DNA from: an uncultured Oscillospiraceae bacterium
GTDB lineage: Bacteria; Bacillota; Clostridia; Oscillospirales; Acutalibacteraceae
Assembly (NCBI GenBank): GCA_910588935.1
Contig: CAJUSM010000026.1
Coordinates: 1 to 36,082 of the forward strand
Length of the DNA: 36,082 nucleotides
Direction: 5' to 3'
The notes below the pieces were generated by a model. It made no database searches and was not told where the DNA came from. It saw only the letters and a list, made by a program, of their open reading frames with translations. The position numbers and the translations under genes are program-made. Shown here piece after piece: positions 7,150 through 15,801 of this stretch; the first letter of the stretch is position 1; every line of letters begins with the position of its first letter.

Positions 7150-9840
7150 TTACATACCGCCGCTAAGACCCGCCAGCATAGAGCTTTGAGAGTTCATCTG
7201 GCTAATCAGCATTTCCAAATGGGTAAACTGGTTGGTGTAGTAATCCACCCGGTCGCTCATCCGCTCCTGCCACTTCTCAATTTCCTTTTGCATATTGTTA
7301 ATCTGGTCATTGAGCTCGTTGTTGTTCAGGGAGTAGGAGGAAAGGGTCGTGCCGGCCTTCTTTACCAGAATGCCCGGGTTGCCAATGCTGGTTTTGCCGT
7401 ACTGCTCCAAGGTGCTACGAATGCCTTGCATTAGGCCGTTGGCAGTGGCCCCGCCGGAGGTGGTCTGAACAAAAGCGTTCTTCACCTTATCCGGGTCGCT
7501 CTCTAAGGCGCTGCGCAGCTTATCTTCGTCCAAATCCAGGGTGGTAAGGCCCTCATTGTAATTCACATTCAGGCCAATAGAACGGAATACAGAGCCCATG
7601 CCGCCAGTACCCTGCACCGCGCTGGTAAGCTTGGCATATAGGTTGGCTAGGTCCGGGTCAGCATACAGCAGGCCAGTTTTGGCTTTCTCCTCGTAGGCCT
7701 TAATGGCGCTTTCGCTCATGTCCTCCTTATCATCATCGGTAAGGGGTTGGTATTCATTGCCCTGGGTGTTCTTTATGCGCTCTGTGGTGTAGGCATTGCG
7801 AATGGCGATAACCATCTCGTTATAATCCTTCACAAAGCTCTTAATGGTGTCCACGATTTTGTCGCTGTCGGTGTTGGTTTTAAAGGTAATGGCCTCGGTC
7901 TCCACCTCATTGCCATCCTTGTCGTAGCCAAAGGCCTCTTTCAGGGTAACATTGTAGCCGTCCAGCTCCACATTGTTGGAAGAACGGGTCAACTCCATCT
8001 CCTTACCGTTGACAGTCACATTAAAGATAGCGTCCTGGCCGGCGGTGTAAGTGCCACTAGACTTGTAATATGCCTCATCGGGTTCCAGATAGGAGTTATA
8101 ATCCGATATTTTCATTTCAACCGTATCACCATTATTGCGCGTGTAATCGAACCTGCCCGTTTCCTTATTAAAAGTAACAGATTCGCCATATCCTGCTGCC
8201 TTTTCTTGCAGTTGAGCAAGAACATCTTCCATCGTGTCATCCGCGCTAACCTGGAATATAAAACTGTTTCCAGGGCCATTGTACTCGAATCTGAAGTATT
8301 TTTTTTCTCCTGGAGCAAGGTTCGCACCAAAGACATCATTAAAGGTGGTCGTTTCGTTGATTTCTTTGGGTGTGCCAAACAATGCGTTGCCCAACTCGCC
8401 GCTAATTTCGATCTTGGAATCTGCGCCGGTCTCCTTGGCAACCATGGAGAACTCGCCGGTTAGGGTAGAGTACTTCACCTCTACCCCGGCCTCAGAGGCA
8501 TTGATCTTTGACGTCATGCTCTGTATGGTGTCATTTTTATTCAGCTTAATGTCTACGCCATTAATGGTAAGGTTTGCCACTTGGGCAGCGTCCTCCGCCT
8601 TTTCCACCACGTTTCCATTGGCGTCAATGTACTCTCCGTCCTCGTTTTTATCCGCTGTAAAGGTTACGCTGTCCCCCAGCACCCGGTCCAAGGTCCAGCT
8701 GTTCTGGAGCACATTGCTGTAGCCGCCCTCGCCCAGCCCCATAGATTCGTTCACAGCCTCGTTGCCGCTTACCTTCAGCACAGAGCCGTCTTTGGCCCCA
8801 AACTGCAGCGCGCCGCTGGCGTCGGTAGACACGGTTACCTTGTTTTTGCCAAAGGCCTCGCCAATTTTGTCCTGCAGCCCTTGGGCCAGCTTTTTGTTCT
8901 TTTCCGCAGAGGATAGCTTATTAAAGTTATCGTCTATAATGTCTCCCAAACGGATAGTCTTGGACTTGCCGTCCAGGGTCACATTTATAGTCTGATCCTT
9001 TAGGTAGTCAGCCCGGCTGGTTTTGGTCACCAGGTCCGCGTCCTGAATCACTTTTCCCTCAATATTTTTTCCAGAGCCCGTTTCGAAGACCTTTTCCATG
9101 TCTCCGCTAACGCCTGTAATTTCAAAGTGGTTGCCCTTTATATCCTGCAGAGAAATCTTATCGCCGTCCACCCAGGCCGTAATGTACTCGTTAGCAGGTT
9201 TCCCGTTAATCTGCTTGTTCTCCAGCTGCTTGTTAATAGCGTCAGCCAGCTCCTGCTTTGTCTTAAAAACCTCGTCCTCTCCAAAGGACAAAGTAATCTT
9301 GCTGCCTTTGCTGGAGTCGCCGGCGCCGCCATACTGCAGGGTAACCGACCCGCTGACACCGCTGGTCTCAATGTCTTTATCCCACTGGATTGCCTCTGTT
9401 GTCGCTCCCTTAGTGGCCAATCCCTTGGCGCTCACCGAGTAGCTGGCCGCCTGGGCCAACTGCTTAATCCGGTCAATTTGCACATTGCTTGTGCCCTTGC
9501 CGCTTACCGCTACCTTAGAGGCATTGGCCCCGCTGGCCACAGTGTTAATGGCCTTGTTAAAGAAAGAGGCGCTAAACAAATTTGTGCTGCTGGTATAGTC
9601 CATGTACTTGTTCAGCACATTGTTCATCTGGGTAATTAGGCTGCGGTAGGCGTCCTGCTTCCACTGCAGCATTGTCATCTTTTGCTGCAAGGAGGTAATC
9701 TTCGCTTTGTAGCCAGAAACACTGTTTTCAATCATTGCCTCTGTGTCCATACCGCTGGCCAGGCCACTAATTACGTTCCTGTTACCGTACAAACTGCTGG
9801 TGCTGCTGGAACTCTTCATTAAACTTGTGATAGAAGCCAT
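7150..9840 (-). CDS. fliD: Flagellar filament cap protein FliD
   Basis: The filament cap and flagellin-folding scaffold, 896 residues, well above the 450-700 usual for the family. The FliD_N domain is clear at the start (VISGLASGMDTEAMIENSV, then coiled-coil sequence). The C-terminal domain is clear too: KSFVKDYNEMVIAIRNAYTT, a low-complexity-free helical region, and the terminal coiled coil ending in HLEMLISQMNSQSSMLAGLSGGM. The excess length lies in the surface-exposed middle (about residues 140-690). Within it, 8101-8340 is visibly richer in A/T than its surroundings. I chose the ATG at 9840 (MASITSLMK), with AAGGAG 8 nt upstream, over the GTG at 9849. It is the first gene of fliD-fliS-chaperone. 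I could not identify its promoter with confidence. Confidence 0.95.
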   Translation of the reverse strand: MASITSLMKSSSSTSSLYGNRNVISGLASGMDTEAMIENSVSGYKAKITSLQQKMTMLQWKQDAYRSLITQMNNVLNKYMDYTSSTNLFSASFFNKAINTVASGANASKVAVSGKGTSNVQIDRIKQLAQAASYSVSAKGLATKGATTEAIQWDKDIETSGVSGSVTLQYGGAGDSSKGSKITLSFGEDEVFKTKQELADAINKQLENKQINGKPANEYITAWVDGDKISLQDIKGNHFEITGVSGDMEKVFETGSGKNIEGKVIQDADLVTKTSRADYLKDQTINVTLDGKSKTIRLGDIIDDNFNKLSSAEKNKKLAQGLQDKIGEAFGKNKVTVSTDASGALQFGAKDGSVLKVSGNEAVNESMGLGEGGYSNVLQNSWTLDRVLGDSVTFTADKNEDGEYIDANGNVVEKAEDAAQVANLTINGVDIKLNKNDTIQSMTSKINASEAGVEVKYSTLTGEFSMVAKETGADSKIEISGELGNALFGTPKEINETTTFNDVFGANLAPGEKKYFRFEYNGPGNSFIFQVSADDTMEDVLAQLQEKAAGYGESVTFNKETGRFDYTRNNGDTVEMKISDYNSYLEPDEAYYKSSGTYTAGQDAIFNVTVNGKEMELTRSSNNVELDGYNVTLKEAFGYDKDGNEVETEAITFKTNTDSDKIVDTIKSFVKDYNEMVIAIRNAYTTERIKNTQGNEYQPLTDDDKEDMSESAIKAYEEKAKTGLLYADPDLANLYAKLTSAVQGTGGMGSVFRSIGLNVNYNEGLTTLDLDEDKLRSALESDPDKVKNAFVQTTSGGATANGLMQGIRSTLEQYGKTSIGNPGILVKKAGTTLSSYSLNNNELNDQINNMQKEIEKWQERMSDRVDYYTNQFTHLEMLISQMNSQSSMLAGLSGGM

Positions 9841-10040
9841 TGCATTCACTCCTTTTTTGTGTTACCATATCAAGCAGAAGGGTTTGAATTGACTGTTTTG
9901 AACCGGCCTTCTCCCGGAAAAAACCATTTCCGGCGAAAAAACGCCGTGGAAACGCTTAACTCTTTCCCTATTTATATCGACATTACAAATAGAAAGATAA
10001 GAGCTTTCTGCAAAATTTTGCTGATGGAGAGGACCCTTGT

Positions 10041-10796
10041 ATGGAGAAAATCATAGCAGTGACAAACCAAAAGGGCGGCGTGGGCAAAACCACTACCTCG
10101 CTGTCCCTCATCAACGCCCTGCATATGCGGGGCTACCGGGTGCTGGGCGTAGACCTGGATCCCCAGGGAAGCCTGGGCTTTTCCGCCGGCCTGGATATTG
10201 AGAACACCGAGACCATTTACGAGGTGCTCAAGGGCTCGGCCGCGGTGGAAGACGTAATTGTCTCTACCGACCTCGGGGATATCCTGCCCTCCAATATTTT
10301 GCTTTCCACCGCGGAGCTGGAATTCAACAGCCCTGGCAGGGAGTATTTGCTGAAAACCGAGCTGGATAAGGTGGAAAAAAATTACGATTATATCATTATC
10401 GATACCCCGCCGGCTCTAAACGTGTTAACCATTAACGCCTATGTAGCCTCCGGCGCCCTAATCATCCCCATGGCCCCAGAGATCCTCAGCCTGCTGGGTA
10501 TCTCCCAAATTCGGGATACCATCAACACGGTTCGTAAATACTATAACCCCGACCTGCGGGTGTTGGGCATTTTGCTGAACAAGTTTAACGGCCGCCTTAC
10601 CCTAAACCGGGAGGTCCTAGAGCTCTCCAGCGAAATTGCCCGCAAGCTGGACACCAAGGTGCTCGAGGCCAAAATCCGCTCCAGCGTTGTGGTGGCCGAG
10701 GCGCCTGCCCACGGTGAAAGCGTGCTGTCCTATGCGCCCCATTCCAATCCTTCTCAGGATTTTCAGGCCCTGCTGGACGAGCTGATGCGGGGCTAG
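10041..10796 (+). CDS. ParA/Soj-family deviant Walker A ATPase
   Basis: A 251-residue ParA-type ATPase. The deviant Walker A motif KGGVGKTT spans residues 11-18 with the signature Lys11 and Lys16. The A' region is VDLDPQGS, Walker B is YIIIDTPPAL, and the C-terminal part (IRSSVVVAEAPAHGESVLSYAP) is typical of Soj. These ATPases dimerise on nucleoid DNA and position chromosomes, plasmids, chemosensory arrays or flagella. No parB or parS-like repeat follows. Instead the next gene, 54 nt on, encodes a ComFB-domain protein. The location between fliD and the flg/che clusters suggests a role in placing chemosensory or flagellar structures rather than in chromosome segregation, but that is inference. 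It starts at ATG with GGAGAGGA upstream. Confidence 0.92.
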   Translation: MEKIIAVTNQKGGVGKTTTSLSLINALHMRGYRVLGVDLDPQGSLGFSAGLDIENTETIYEVLKGSAAVEDVIVSTDLGDILPSNILLSTAELEFNSPGREYLLKTELDKVEKNYDYIIIDTPPALNVLTINAYVASGALIIPMAPEILSLLGISQIRDTINTVRKYYNPDLRVLGILLNKFNGRLTLNREVLELSSEIARKLDTKVLEAKIRSSVVVAEAPAHGESVLSYAPHSNPSQDFQALLDELMRG

Positions 10797-10850
10797 TTCG
10801 GGCCGTCTCCTTTGTATTTTCCAGTTTCCCAGAAAGGTGTGTGTCAATTT

Positions 10851-11723
10851 ATGGCTAAATCCAAATCGTCCAAGGCTTCCAATGGGAAGTCCAACAAAAC
10901 CGCCCATGTGCTGAACCTGCTTACCGAAACCGGCGAACCCTCGGAAACCGGCGCGGCGGTAAAGCACTCTCCCCGTCCCCAGCCCCCGGCGGCCGCCGCC
11001 GCGGACCATGATGGGGCCGTGGCCGAAAGCATTCGCAGCGCGTTGGAGGAGGATCTGCTGGCCGAGCTGGAGGAGGAGTCCACTGAGCCCCAGGATTTCC
11101 AGCCCTTCCAGCCCCAGGCTGTAGAACAGCCCGCCATCCCGGCTCCCCAGCCGGAACCGGAACCCGCCCCCATACCCGCTGCTCCGGTAGAACCAGAACC
11201 CCAGCCAGAGCCCATTCCCGCTGCTCAGCCGGCTCCTGTTCCGGCTCCGCCAGAGCAGCCTGTGCTGGGCCCCGCCCCTGCCCCAGAACCAATGCCAGAG
11301 CCTGCTCCTGCCCCACAGCCGGAACCAGAGCCTATTCCTGTTCCCCAGCCGGAGCCCGGCTCTGTTTCCCAGCCAGAACCAGAGCCGGAGCCTTCTCGCC
11401 CAGAGGACCGCATTACCTATATCAATGTGATGCAGGCCTTGGTAGAAGACAAGGTGGATAAATACATGGAGCGTTTTGGTATGTGCCAGTGCCCGCGCTG
11501 CCGCACTGACGTAGTGGCCCTTACCTTAACCAGCCTGCCGGCCAAATACATTGTGGTTCAGTCTGGAGAAAGCGTGCCCATGCTCTCTATTTATGACGGC
11601 CGCTATTCTGCTGCTGTTACCGCCCAGCTAATGTCCGCCTGCCAAAAAGTGTCTCAGCACCCCAGGCATACCGCCAATGACGATGGCAGCCTCCGTCTGG
11701 GCGCTCCCCGAAAGGATCCCTAA
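10851..11723 (+). CDS. Proline-rich protein with ComFB domain
   Basis: A 290-residue protein in three parts. Residues 1-75 are basic and polar. Residues about 75-183 are a low-complexity Pro/Glu/Gln/Ala linker built of repeated PEPEP/PAPQP units, probably disordered. Residues about 184-245 match the late-competence ComFB family: INVMQALVEDKVDKYMERF, then CQCPRCRTDVVALTL, with Cys pairs that can bind zinc, then LPAKYIV. ComFB proteins have been reported as cyclic-di-nucleotide receptors in other bacteria; whether this one is cannot be seen. The start is ATG 10851, with AGAAAGGTG 11 nt upstream, preferred over the TTG at 10812. It is cotranscribed with the ParA-type gene and may be its partner, with the acidic linker as a tether. 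Confidence 0.8.
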   Translation: MAKSKSSKASNGKSNKTAHVLNLLTETGEPSETGAAVKHSPRPQPPAAAAADHDGAVAESIRSALEEDLLAELEEESTEPQDFQPFQPQAVEQPAIPAPQPEPEPAPIPAAPVEPEPQPEPIPAAQPAPVPAPPEQPVLGPAPAPEPMPEPAPAPQPEPEPIPVPQPEPGSVSQPEPEPEPSRPEDRITYINVMQALVEDKVDKYMERFGMCQCPRCRTDVVALTLTSLPAKYIVVQSGESVPMLSIYDGRYSAAVTAQLMSACQKVSQHPRHTANDDGSLRLGAPRKDP

Positions 11724-12059
11724 GACCATTTGGCTAATTTCCAATAGGTCCCGCTTCGCCTGCCTCTTTTTGCCTGCAATTCCTTGTGCGAAGGAGGTTT
11801 GGCGGAGCTTTATCTTTTTGAAGCTTTTGGGCAGCCAGAATACCCACGCCCCCATTATGAATAGCCGCGAAGCATGGCCAGAACAGGCCGCTTGCGGGCG
11901 ACAGAAGGAACGCCTCTCGCTTAAGCCGCAGGCAAACTCCCTTCAGCATAAGCCCCTTTCTCCTTTTCTGCCGTTTTATATGCTGATTTCGTTCCTGCAC
12001 GCGGCCCATTCTCTTCCCTTTGTTCATTTTATTTTACTTTGCATCGCGAGGCAGTATTC
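11724..12059. other. Gene-free stretch before the WYL regulator
   Basis: Two overlapping open frames of about 100-130 codons lie here on opposite strands, but both have compositions unlike the neighbouring genes (rich in Ser, Leu, His, Phe and Cys) and no ribosome site. I see no clear terminator for the ParA-ComFB pair and no clear promoter for the WYL gene. Confidence 0.4.
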
Positions 12060-13019
12060 ATGAAACTCGACCGCCTAATCGGCATCCTCTCCATTCTTCT
12101 CCAGCAGGACAAAGCCACTATGCCTGAGTTGGCTAAAACCTTTGAGGTTTCCCGCCGCACCATTAGCCGGGATATTGACGCCCTAGCCAGGGCTGGCATT
12201 CCTATCTCCGCCACCCAGGGAGCCGGCGGCGGGGTATCCATTATGAGCGGCTACCGGATCGACCGGACTCTTCTTACCTCCTCAGAGCTGCAGGCTATTC
12301 TGGCTGGCCTGCGCAGCCTAGATAGCGTCAGCAACACCAACCGCTACGGCCAGCTCATGGAAAAGCTGGCAGGCCCCAATATCCTTGCCAGCGGCCGTAT
12401 TCTTATTGATTTAGCCGCCTGGCACAAGCAGCCTCTCTCCCATAAAATAGAGCTGCTTCAAAGCGCAATATCCAAGGGCCAGACCATTGCCTTCCATTAT
12501 TATTCTCCTTCTGGCGAAACAGACCGGATTGTGGAGCCTTACTACATCGTTTTTCAGTGGGGCGCCTGGTACCTTTGGGGCTGGTGCCAAATCCGTGGGG
12601 ATTACCGGCTTTTTAAGCTAGACCGTATGTCCCGGCTCGCTTTTGGCCAGCCCTTTTCCAGCCGTCCCGCCTCCTACCCTAACCTTTCCGACGATCATGT
12701 TTTTCCTACCCGTTACCAGGTAGAGGCCATTGTGCCAGCCAAATACAAATGGAAACTGGTGGAAAACTACGGCGTAGAGTATGTAGTCAGCCCCTCCTGG
12801 TTTTTCCAGGGCTCCTCCACTTTCCTTATCCCTGACCTCCTGCCCCTTATTCAGGCAGAGCGGGAGGCCCTGGGCAAGCTGCAGCTGGAGGACGGCGGAT
12901 TTGATATCTCCTGGGTGTGGCACACCCCTTACAAAAAGGAATTCCTGCAAGCAAGAAAGTGGTGGCGGCCCCGGGTAACCATGGAGAAACTGCTGTTTTA
13001 CCGTCAGTTTGCAAAATAG
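12060..13019 (+). CDS. HTH/WYL-domain transcriptional regulator (YafY/DeoR-like)
   Basis: A 319-residue regulator. Residues 1-60 form an HTH_11-type winged helix: MKLDRLIGILSILLQQ, then MPELAKTFEVSRRTISRDIDAL, then a glycine-rich wing. From about residue 135 the WYL domain follows, with GAWYLWGWCQIRGDYRLFKLDRM carrying the defining Trp-Tyr-Leu. WYL domains sense ligands, often nucleic acids or nucleotides, and control DNA binding. The C-terminal about 80 residues do not resemble the usual WYL C-terminal extension, and I checked the other frames without finding a frameshift that restores it. The start is ATG 12060 with GAGG 8 nt upstream. The gene has no obvious target beside it and lies between two flagellar clusters transcribed away from or towards it. 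Its regulon cannot be inferred. Confidence 0.88.
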   Translation: MKLDRLIGILSILLQQDKATMPELAKTFEVSRRTISRDIDALARAGIPISATQGAGGGVSIMSGYRIDRTLLTSSELQAILAGLRSLDSVSNTNRYGQLMEKLAGPNILASGRILIDLAAWHKQPLSHKIELLQSAISKGQTIAFHYYSPSGETDRIVEPYYIVFQWGAWYLWGWCQIRGDYRLFKLDRMSRLAFGQPFSSRPASYPNLSDDHVFPTRYQVEAIVPAKYKWKLVENYGVEYVVSPSWFFQGSSTFLIPDLLPLIQAEREALGKLQLEDGGFDISWVWHTPYKKEFLQARKWWRPRVTMEKLLFYRQFAK

Positions 13020-13050
13020 AGAGAGGCCCCCCCAAAAAATAGAATTATAT

Positions 13051-13096
13051 AAAAGAGGCAGCGCATTGTCCCCAGAAAGGACGCGCTGCCTTTAAA
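13051..13096. terminator. Bidirectional terminator between WYL gene and csrA
   Basis: Arms 13056-13064 and 13083-13091 are 9-bp perfect complements, flanked by A-runs and T-runs that extend the stem and give T-tracts on both strands. It sits between two convergent transcripts: the WYL gene (+) and the flgM-csrA operon (-). Confidence 0.85.
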
Positions 13097-13171
13097 AATC
13101 CTTATTCTATTTTAGCTAAGCTAGAAAAGCAACCGCAAAAATGCCTCTTCCGGAAACAACCTTCTCCTGCA

Positions 13172-13215
13172 CGCGGCTTTCCATCTTCCTTAAGGCCGCG
13201 CTTTTTTGTCTTTTT
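13172..13215 (+). terminator. Second possible terminator on the + strand
   Basis: CGCGGC (13172-13177) pairs with GCCGCG (13195-13200), followed by T6 and T5 runs at 13202-13215. It would back up the terminator at 13051-13096 for + strand transcripts and protect the csrA end from read-through. Confidence 0.5.
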
Positions 13216-13254
13216 CCCAGCAAGCTTTCTTCCCCATTGGAAAACAGCATCCCA

Positions 13255-13491
13255 TTAACCCTCTCTGCCAAAAACAGAAAAGGCAGTCAACAGTTCCTGG
13301 GGTAAGCTCTGCTCATCCGCAGCGTCCCGGTTGGCATTCATGGCGTGGGCCAGCTCGCTGCGCAGTACCGGAACTTCTTTTGGCGCTTCTATGGCAATTT
13401 GAACCTCTTTATCCTTGGTAGCCATAATTGTGACCTTAATGTCACTGCCAATTAGAAATGACTCACCGGTTTTTCGGCGAAGGACCAGCAT
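13255..13491 (-). CDS. csrA: Carbon storage regulator CsrA
   Basis: The N-terminus MLVLRRKTGESFLIG and the segment VQIAIEAPKEVPVLRSE are diagnostic for CsrA, an RNA-binding homodimer that blocks ribosome access on target mRNAs; in Gram-positive bacteria the main target is the flagellin message. The protein is 78 residues, slightly longer than usual because of a variable C-terminal tail after the RNA-binding core. It starts at ATG with AAGGAGG placed inside the last codons of fliW, 2 nt after that gene's stop, so translation of the two is probably coupled. FliW binds and inhibits CsrA. It is the last gene of the flgM operon. Confidence 0.97.
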   Translation of the reverse strand: MLVLRRKTGESFLIGSDIKVTIMATKDKEVQIAIEAPKEVPVLRSELAHAMNANRDAADEQSLPQELLTAFSVFGREG

Positions 13492-13493
13492 GA

Positions 13494-13937
13494 CTATCCC
13501 TCCTTCTCCTCAAACTCCGCCAGCAAATGGCGCATCCCATAATCATCGCCCTCCAGAATCACCTGCATACACTTCCGTGTGTCGTCATTGATTACAATAG
13601 GGCATTTCAGATTTACCGTGCTGGTAGAAACCGGGTTTTTCACCACGCAAAGGACATAATAACAGAGCTCCGTGCTTTCCTTCACCCCCAGCTCTTCCAG
13701 CTCTTCCGGCTGCAGCTGGGGAGCATAGCCCCCATGGAGCGAAAAGGGATTCATGGCCACAAAGGCCAGCTGAGGGGTCGCCAGGCTTTGCAGGCAAAGC
13801 AAAGTACCGCCGCTGCCGGAAAAAGGCAGCAACAAAAACTCTGTCTCCTCCTCAAAGGCGAAAAGCCCTTTGGGAAAGCTGAGCACATCCTCCTGGCTAT
13901 ATTCTATTTCGCCAAAGTATTTTGTCAAAACCTTCAA
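13494..13937 (-). CDS. fliW: Flagellar assembly factor FliW
   Basis: A 147-residue FliW, matching the family along its length: KYFGEIEYSQEDVLSFPKGL, FAFEEETEFLLLPF, then the pattern around ELCYYVLCVVKNP and VNLKCPIVINDDTRKCMQVIL. FliW alternates between flagellin and CsrA: when flagellin builds up, FliW is held by it and CsrA is freed to repress flagellin translation. It starts at TTG with AGGAGG about 8 nt upstream; no ATG alternative fits the family N-terminus. It lies 20 nt after the DUF6470 gene and directly before csrA, the usual Gram-positive order. Confidence 0.97.
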   Translation of the reverse strand: MKVLTKYFGEIEYSQEDVLSFPKGLFAFEEETEFLLLPFSGSGGTLLCLQSLATPQLAFVAMNPFSLHGGYAPQLQPEELEELGVKESTELCYYVLCVVKNPVSTSTVNLKCPIVINDDTRKCMQVILEGDDYGMRHLLAEFEEKEG

Positions 13938-13957
13938 GTGCGGCTCCTCCTATCCCA

Positions 13958-14575
13958 CTAGGCCTTTACATCCACCGGCTGATAATTGGGATCGGCCGAA
14001 GGCGGCACATATACCGCTCCGCCAACGTACTTAATAATGACTTCAGGCCGCTGGGTCATTGTAAACTCAATATCCCCAGGCACAAACTCAAAGCCCATAC
14101 CGCCGGTCTTCCAGTCAAAATTCATCTTGTCCATTTCATAGCGGATCTGCATCTGTCCAGGTTCCCAGTTCAGGTTCACACCTGTCTCTGGTAAAAAGCC
14201 TAAACCAAAGTCAGAGACATCCCGGCCCATCTGGGCATCCTGGGTCTCCTGGGCAAACTTGGTAATCAGCTCCTGCCCAATCTGGGCATCCATTACCAGC
14301 TGGCCCCGGCGGGCATAGGTTGCGGTGGCCTGGTAGGCGGCCTGTTCCCCCCGGCCGGCAGCTTGCTCCACACTTTGCATGGTAGTAGGACGCACCGAGC
14401 TCCTGGCCTGGAAAGAATCCACCTTTAGCTGAATAGGACGGCTCTTAATATTCAGCCCGCCTTTATCCCGGCTGACTTCCATCTCGGCTGTACCCCTAGA
14501 GTAAAGCAGCTGGGAATGGGTCGTTTTCATCTCAATTTCAATTGGCACTGTGGTAATCTCAATCAACGGACCCAC
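13958..14575 (-). CDS. DUF6470 family protein (YviE-like)
   Basis: A 205-residue protein of the DUF6470 family, known as YviE in Bacillus, found between flgL and fliW there as here. It begins with the pattern IEITTVPIEIEMKTTHSQL and has a beta-rich C-terminal half (GVNLNWEPGQMQIRYEMDKMNFDW is too regular to be random, alternating polar and hydrophobic residues). No signal peptide or membrane helix is seen. The biochemical role is unknown; position alone links it to late flagellar assembly. It starts at GTG 14575 with GAGGGGA upstream, 71 nt after the flgL stop. Confidence 0.85.
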   Translation of the reverse strand: MGPLIEITTVPIEIEMKTTHSQLLYSRGTAEMEVSRDKGGLNIKSRPIQLKVDSFQARSSVRPTTMQSVEQAAGRGEQAAYQATATYARRGQLVMDAQIGQELITKFAQETQDAQMGRDVSDFGLGFLPETGVNLNWEPGQMQIRYEMDKMNFDWKTGGMGFEFVPGDIEFTMTQRPEVIIKYVGGAVYVPPSADPNYQPVDVKA

Positions 14576-14646
14576 TTACAATCCCCTCTTTCTTAAATTT
14601 TCCGGCACATTTACAGCCTCTGGCAGCACCGCGCCGGTCTTTTTCA

Positions 14647-15753
14647 TCAGTTCATATAGTCAATTAGCGACTGAGACAAAAGGTTGGTACCTATGCGCAG
14701 CGCCGCATTGTAGGAATACTGGGCCCACATCAAAGAGGTAATGGCCTCAGCCGGGTCAATATCCTCCAGTGTGGTAATCTGCTCGTTCAGGGCGTCATCC
14801 AAAGACTCTAGCCGGCTCTGGTTGTTTTTCAAGAAAGTCGACTTGGTGTCGTCGGAGATCCAGTTTTCATGGAGGCCGTTTAAGGCATCCTGCAGCTTAT
14901 TTTCCAAAGCGGTTACATATTCATCCGCATCTGCGGCATTACTGCCAGCAGGCACCGCGTCTGCGGCAAAAGCGCCGGAATCCGGGTCGCAGCCAGACCA
15001 AACCCGGCCCAGCTCGTTACAAATGGAAATCAGGTTGTTGGGCAGGCCGGTAACCGTTTTTCCAGGGGTGCCGTCAGCGTTTGTAAAGGTATAGCTGCCA
15101 GTACCATGGCCCAAAAACTGCAGGCCATTTAGAGCCGTGTCAAAGGCGCTGGAACCAATCAGCGTACCATCGTTGGGGTTCTCTTTCATGCCCATGCCCA
15201 GGTCCACATAGGTATGTTCATCCAGAGTTTCCTGCAGTTTATCCATATCGGCTTGGGTAGGGCCGTCTACGTCGATTCCCCGATAGTATACCTTGCCATT
15301 CTCAATCTCAAAAGGCACCCGCTTCCCGTCTGAGCCGGAGAAGATGAAGTTTTCGCCAAACTTTGCGTTCATGGTCTGTACCATAGACTCCGCCGCGCCC
15401 TTAATGGTCTCGCCCAGGGCGGCCCGGCCAGAGCCAAGGGTATCATTTTTGGCCCGGAGATCAGAATATTTCACCATGCTGTTGCCCAAATCCTGGTAAA
15501 CACTCTCCAAAGAGTTCCAGGCCTGCTGGAACTTGTGGACAACATACTTACTGTTGGAAATCTGGCTCTCTGTGTTCCACCGGTTCCGCCGGAGCTGGAA
15601 AGCCTGGCTGGCTTTGGCAGGACTTTCCGCGTAAGAATTGAACCTGCGCTGGGTGGTAACCTGCTCGCTGACATGGCCCAGTTTTTGGTAAGACCGCATC
15701 AGGTTTGACCTATAACTCATCATCATGCCATTGGTTGTAACGCGCTTGACCAT
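14647..15753 (-). CDS. flgL: Flagellar hook-associated protein 3 (FlgL)
   Basis: The junction protein between FlgK and the filament, 368 residues. The flagellin-like N-terminus is present (MMSYRSNLMRSYQKLGHVSEQVTTQRRFNSYAESPAKA), and the C-terminus has the matching helical D0 segment, ending ALRIGTNLLSQSLIDYMN. The middle variable domain is acidic and glycine-rich. It is exported through the flagellar type III apparatus and folds at the hook tip. The start is ATG 15753, with an AAGAAGTGAG ribosome site. It lies 48 nt after flgK, in the same operon. Confidence 0.95.
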   Translation of the reverse strand: MVKRVTTNGMMMSYRSNLMRSYQKLGHVSEQVTTQRRFNSYAESPAKASQAFQLRRNRWNTESQISNSKYVVHKFQQAWNSLESVYQDLGNSMVKYSDLRAKNDTLGSGRAALGETIKGAAESMVQTMNAKFGENFIFSGSDGKRVPFEIENGKVYYRGIDVDGPTQADMDKLQETLDEHTYVDLGMGMKENPNDGTLIGSSAFDTALNGLQFLGHGTGSYTFTNADGTPGKTVTGLPNNLISICNELGRVWSGCDPDSGAFAADAVPAGSNAADADEYVTALENKLQDALNGLHENWISDDTKSTFLKNNQSRLESLDDALNEQITTLEDIDPAEAITSLMWAQYSYNAALRIGTNLLSQSLIDYMN

Positions 15754-15801
15754 TTATGCTCACTTCTTTCTATTCGTTAATTCTATGATTCTATCCTAAA
15801 A

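Noticed and set aside
9970..9990. Sigma-28 promoter for fliD on the minus strand (GTCGATAT)
   Set aside because: The -10 resembles the consensus but the -35 position reads TTAT in place of TAAA; too weak to list.
11677..12063. Small genes on either strand after the ComFB gene
   Set aside because: No ribosome site, biased composition, and overlap with each other or with the end of the ComFB gene.
12780..13019. Frameshift in the WYL gene
   Set aside because: Neither other frame restores the usual WYL C-terminal sequence, and both soon hit stops.
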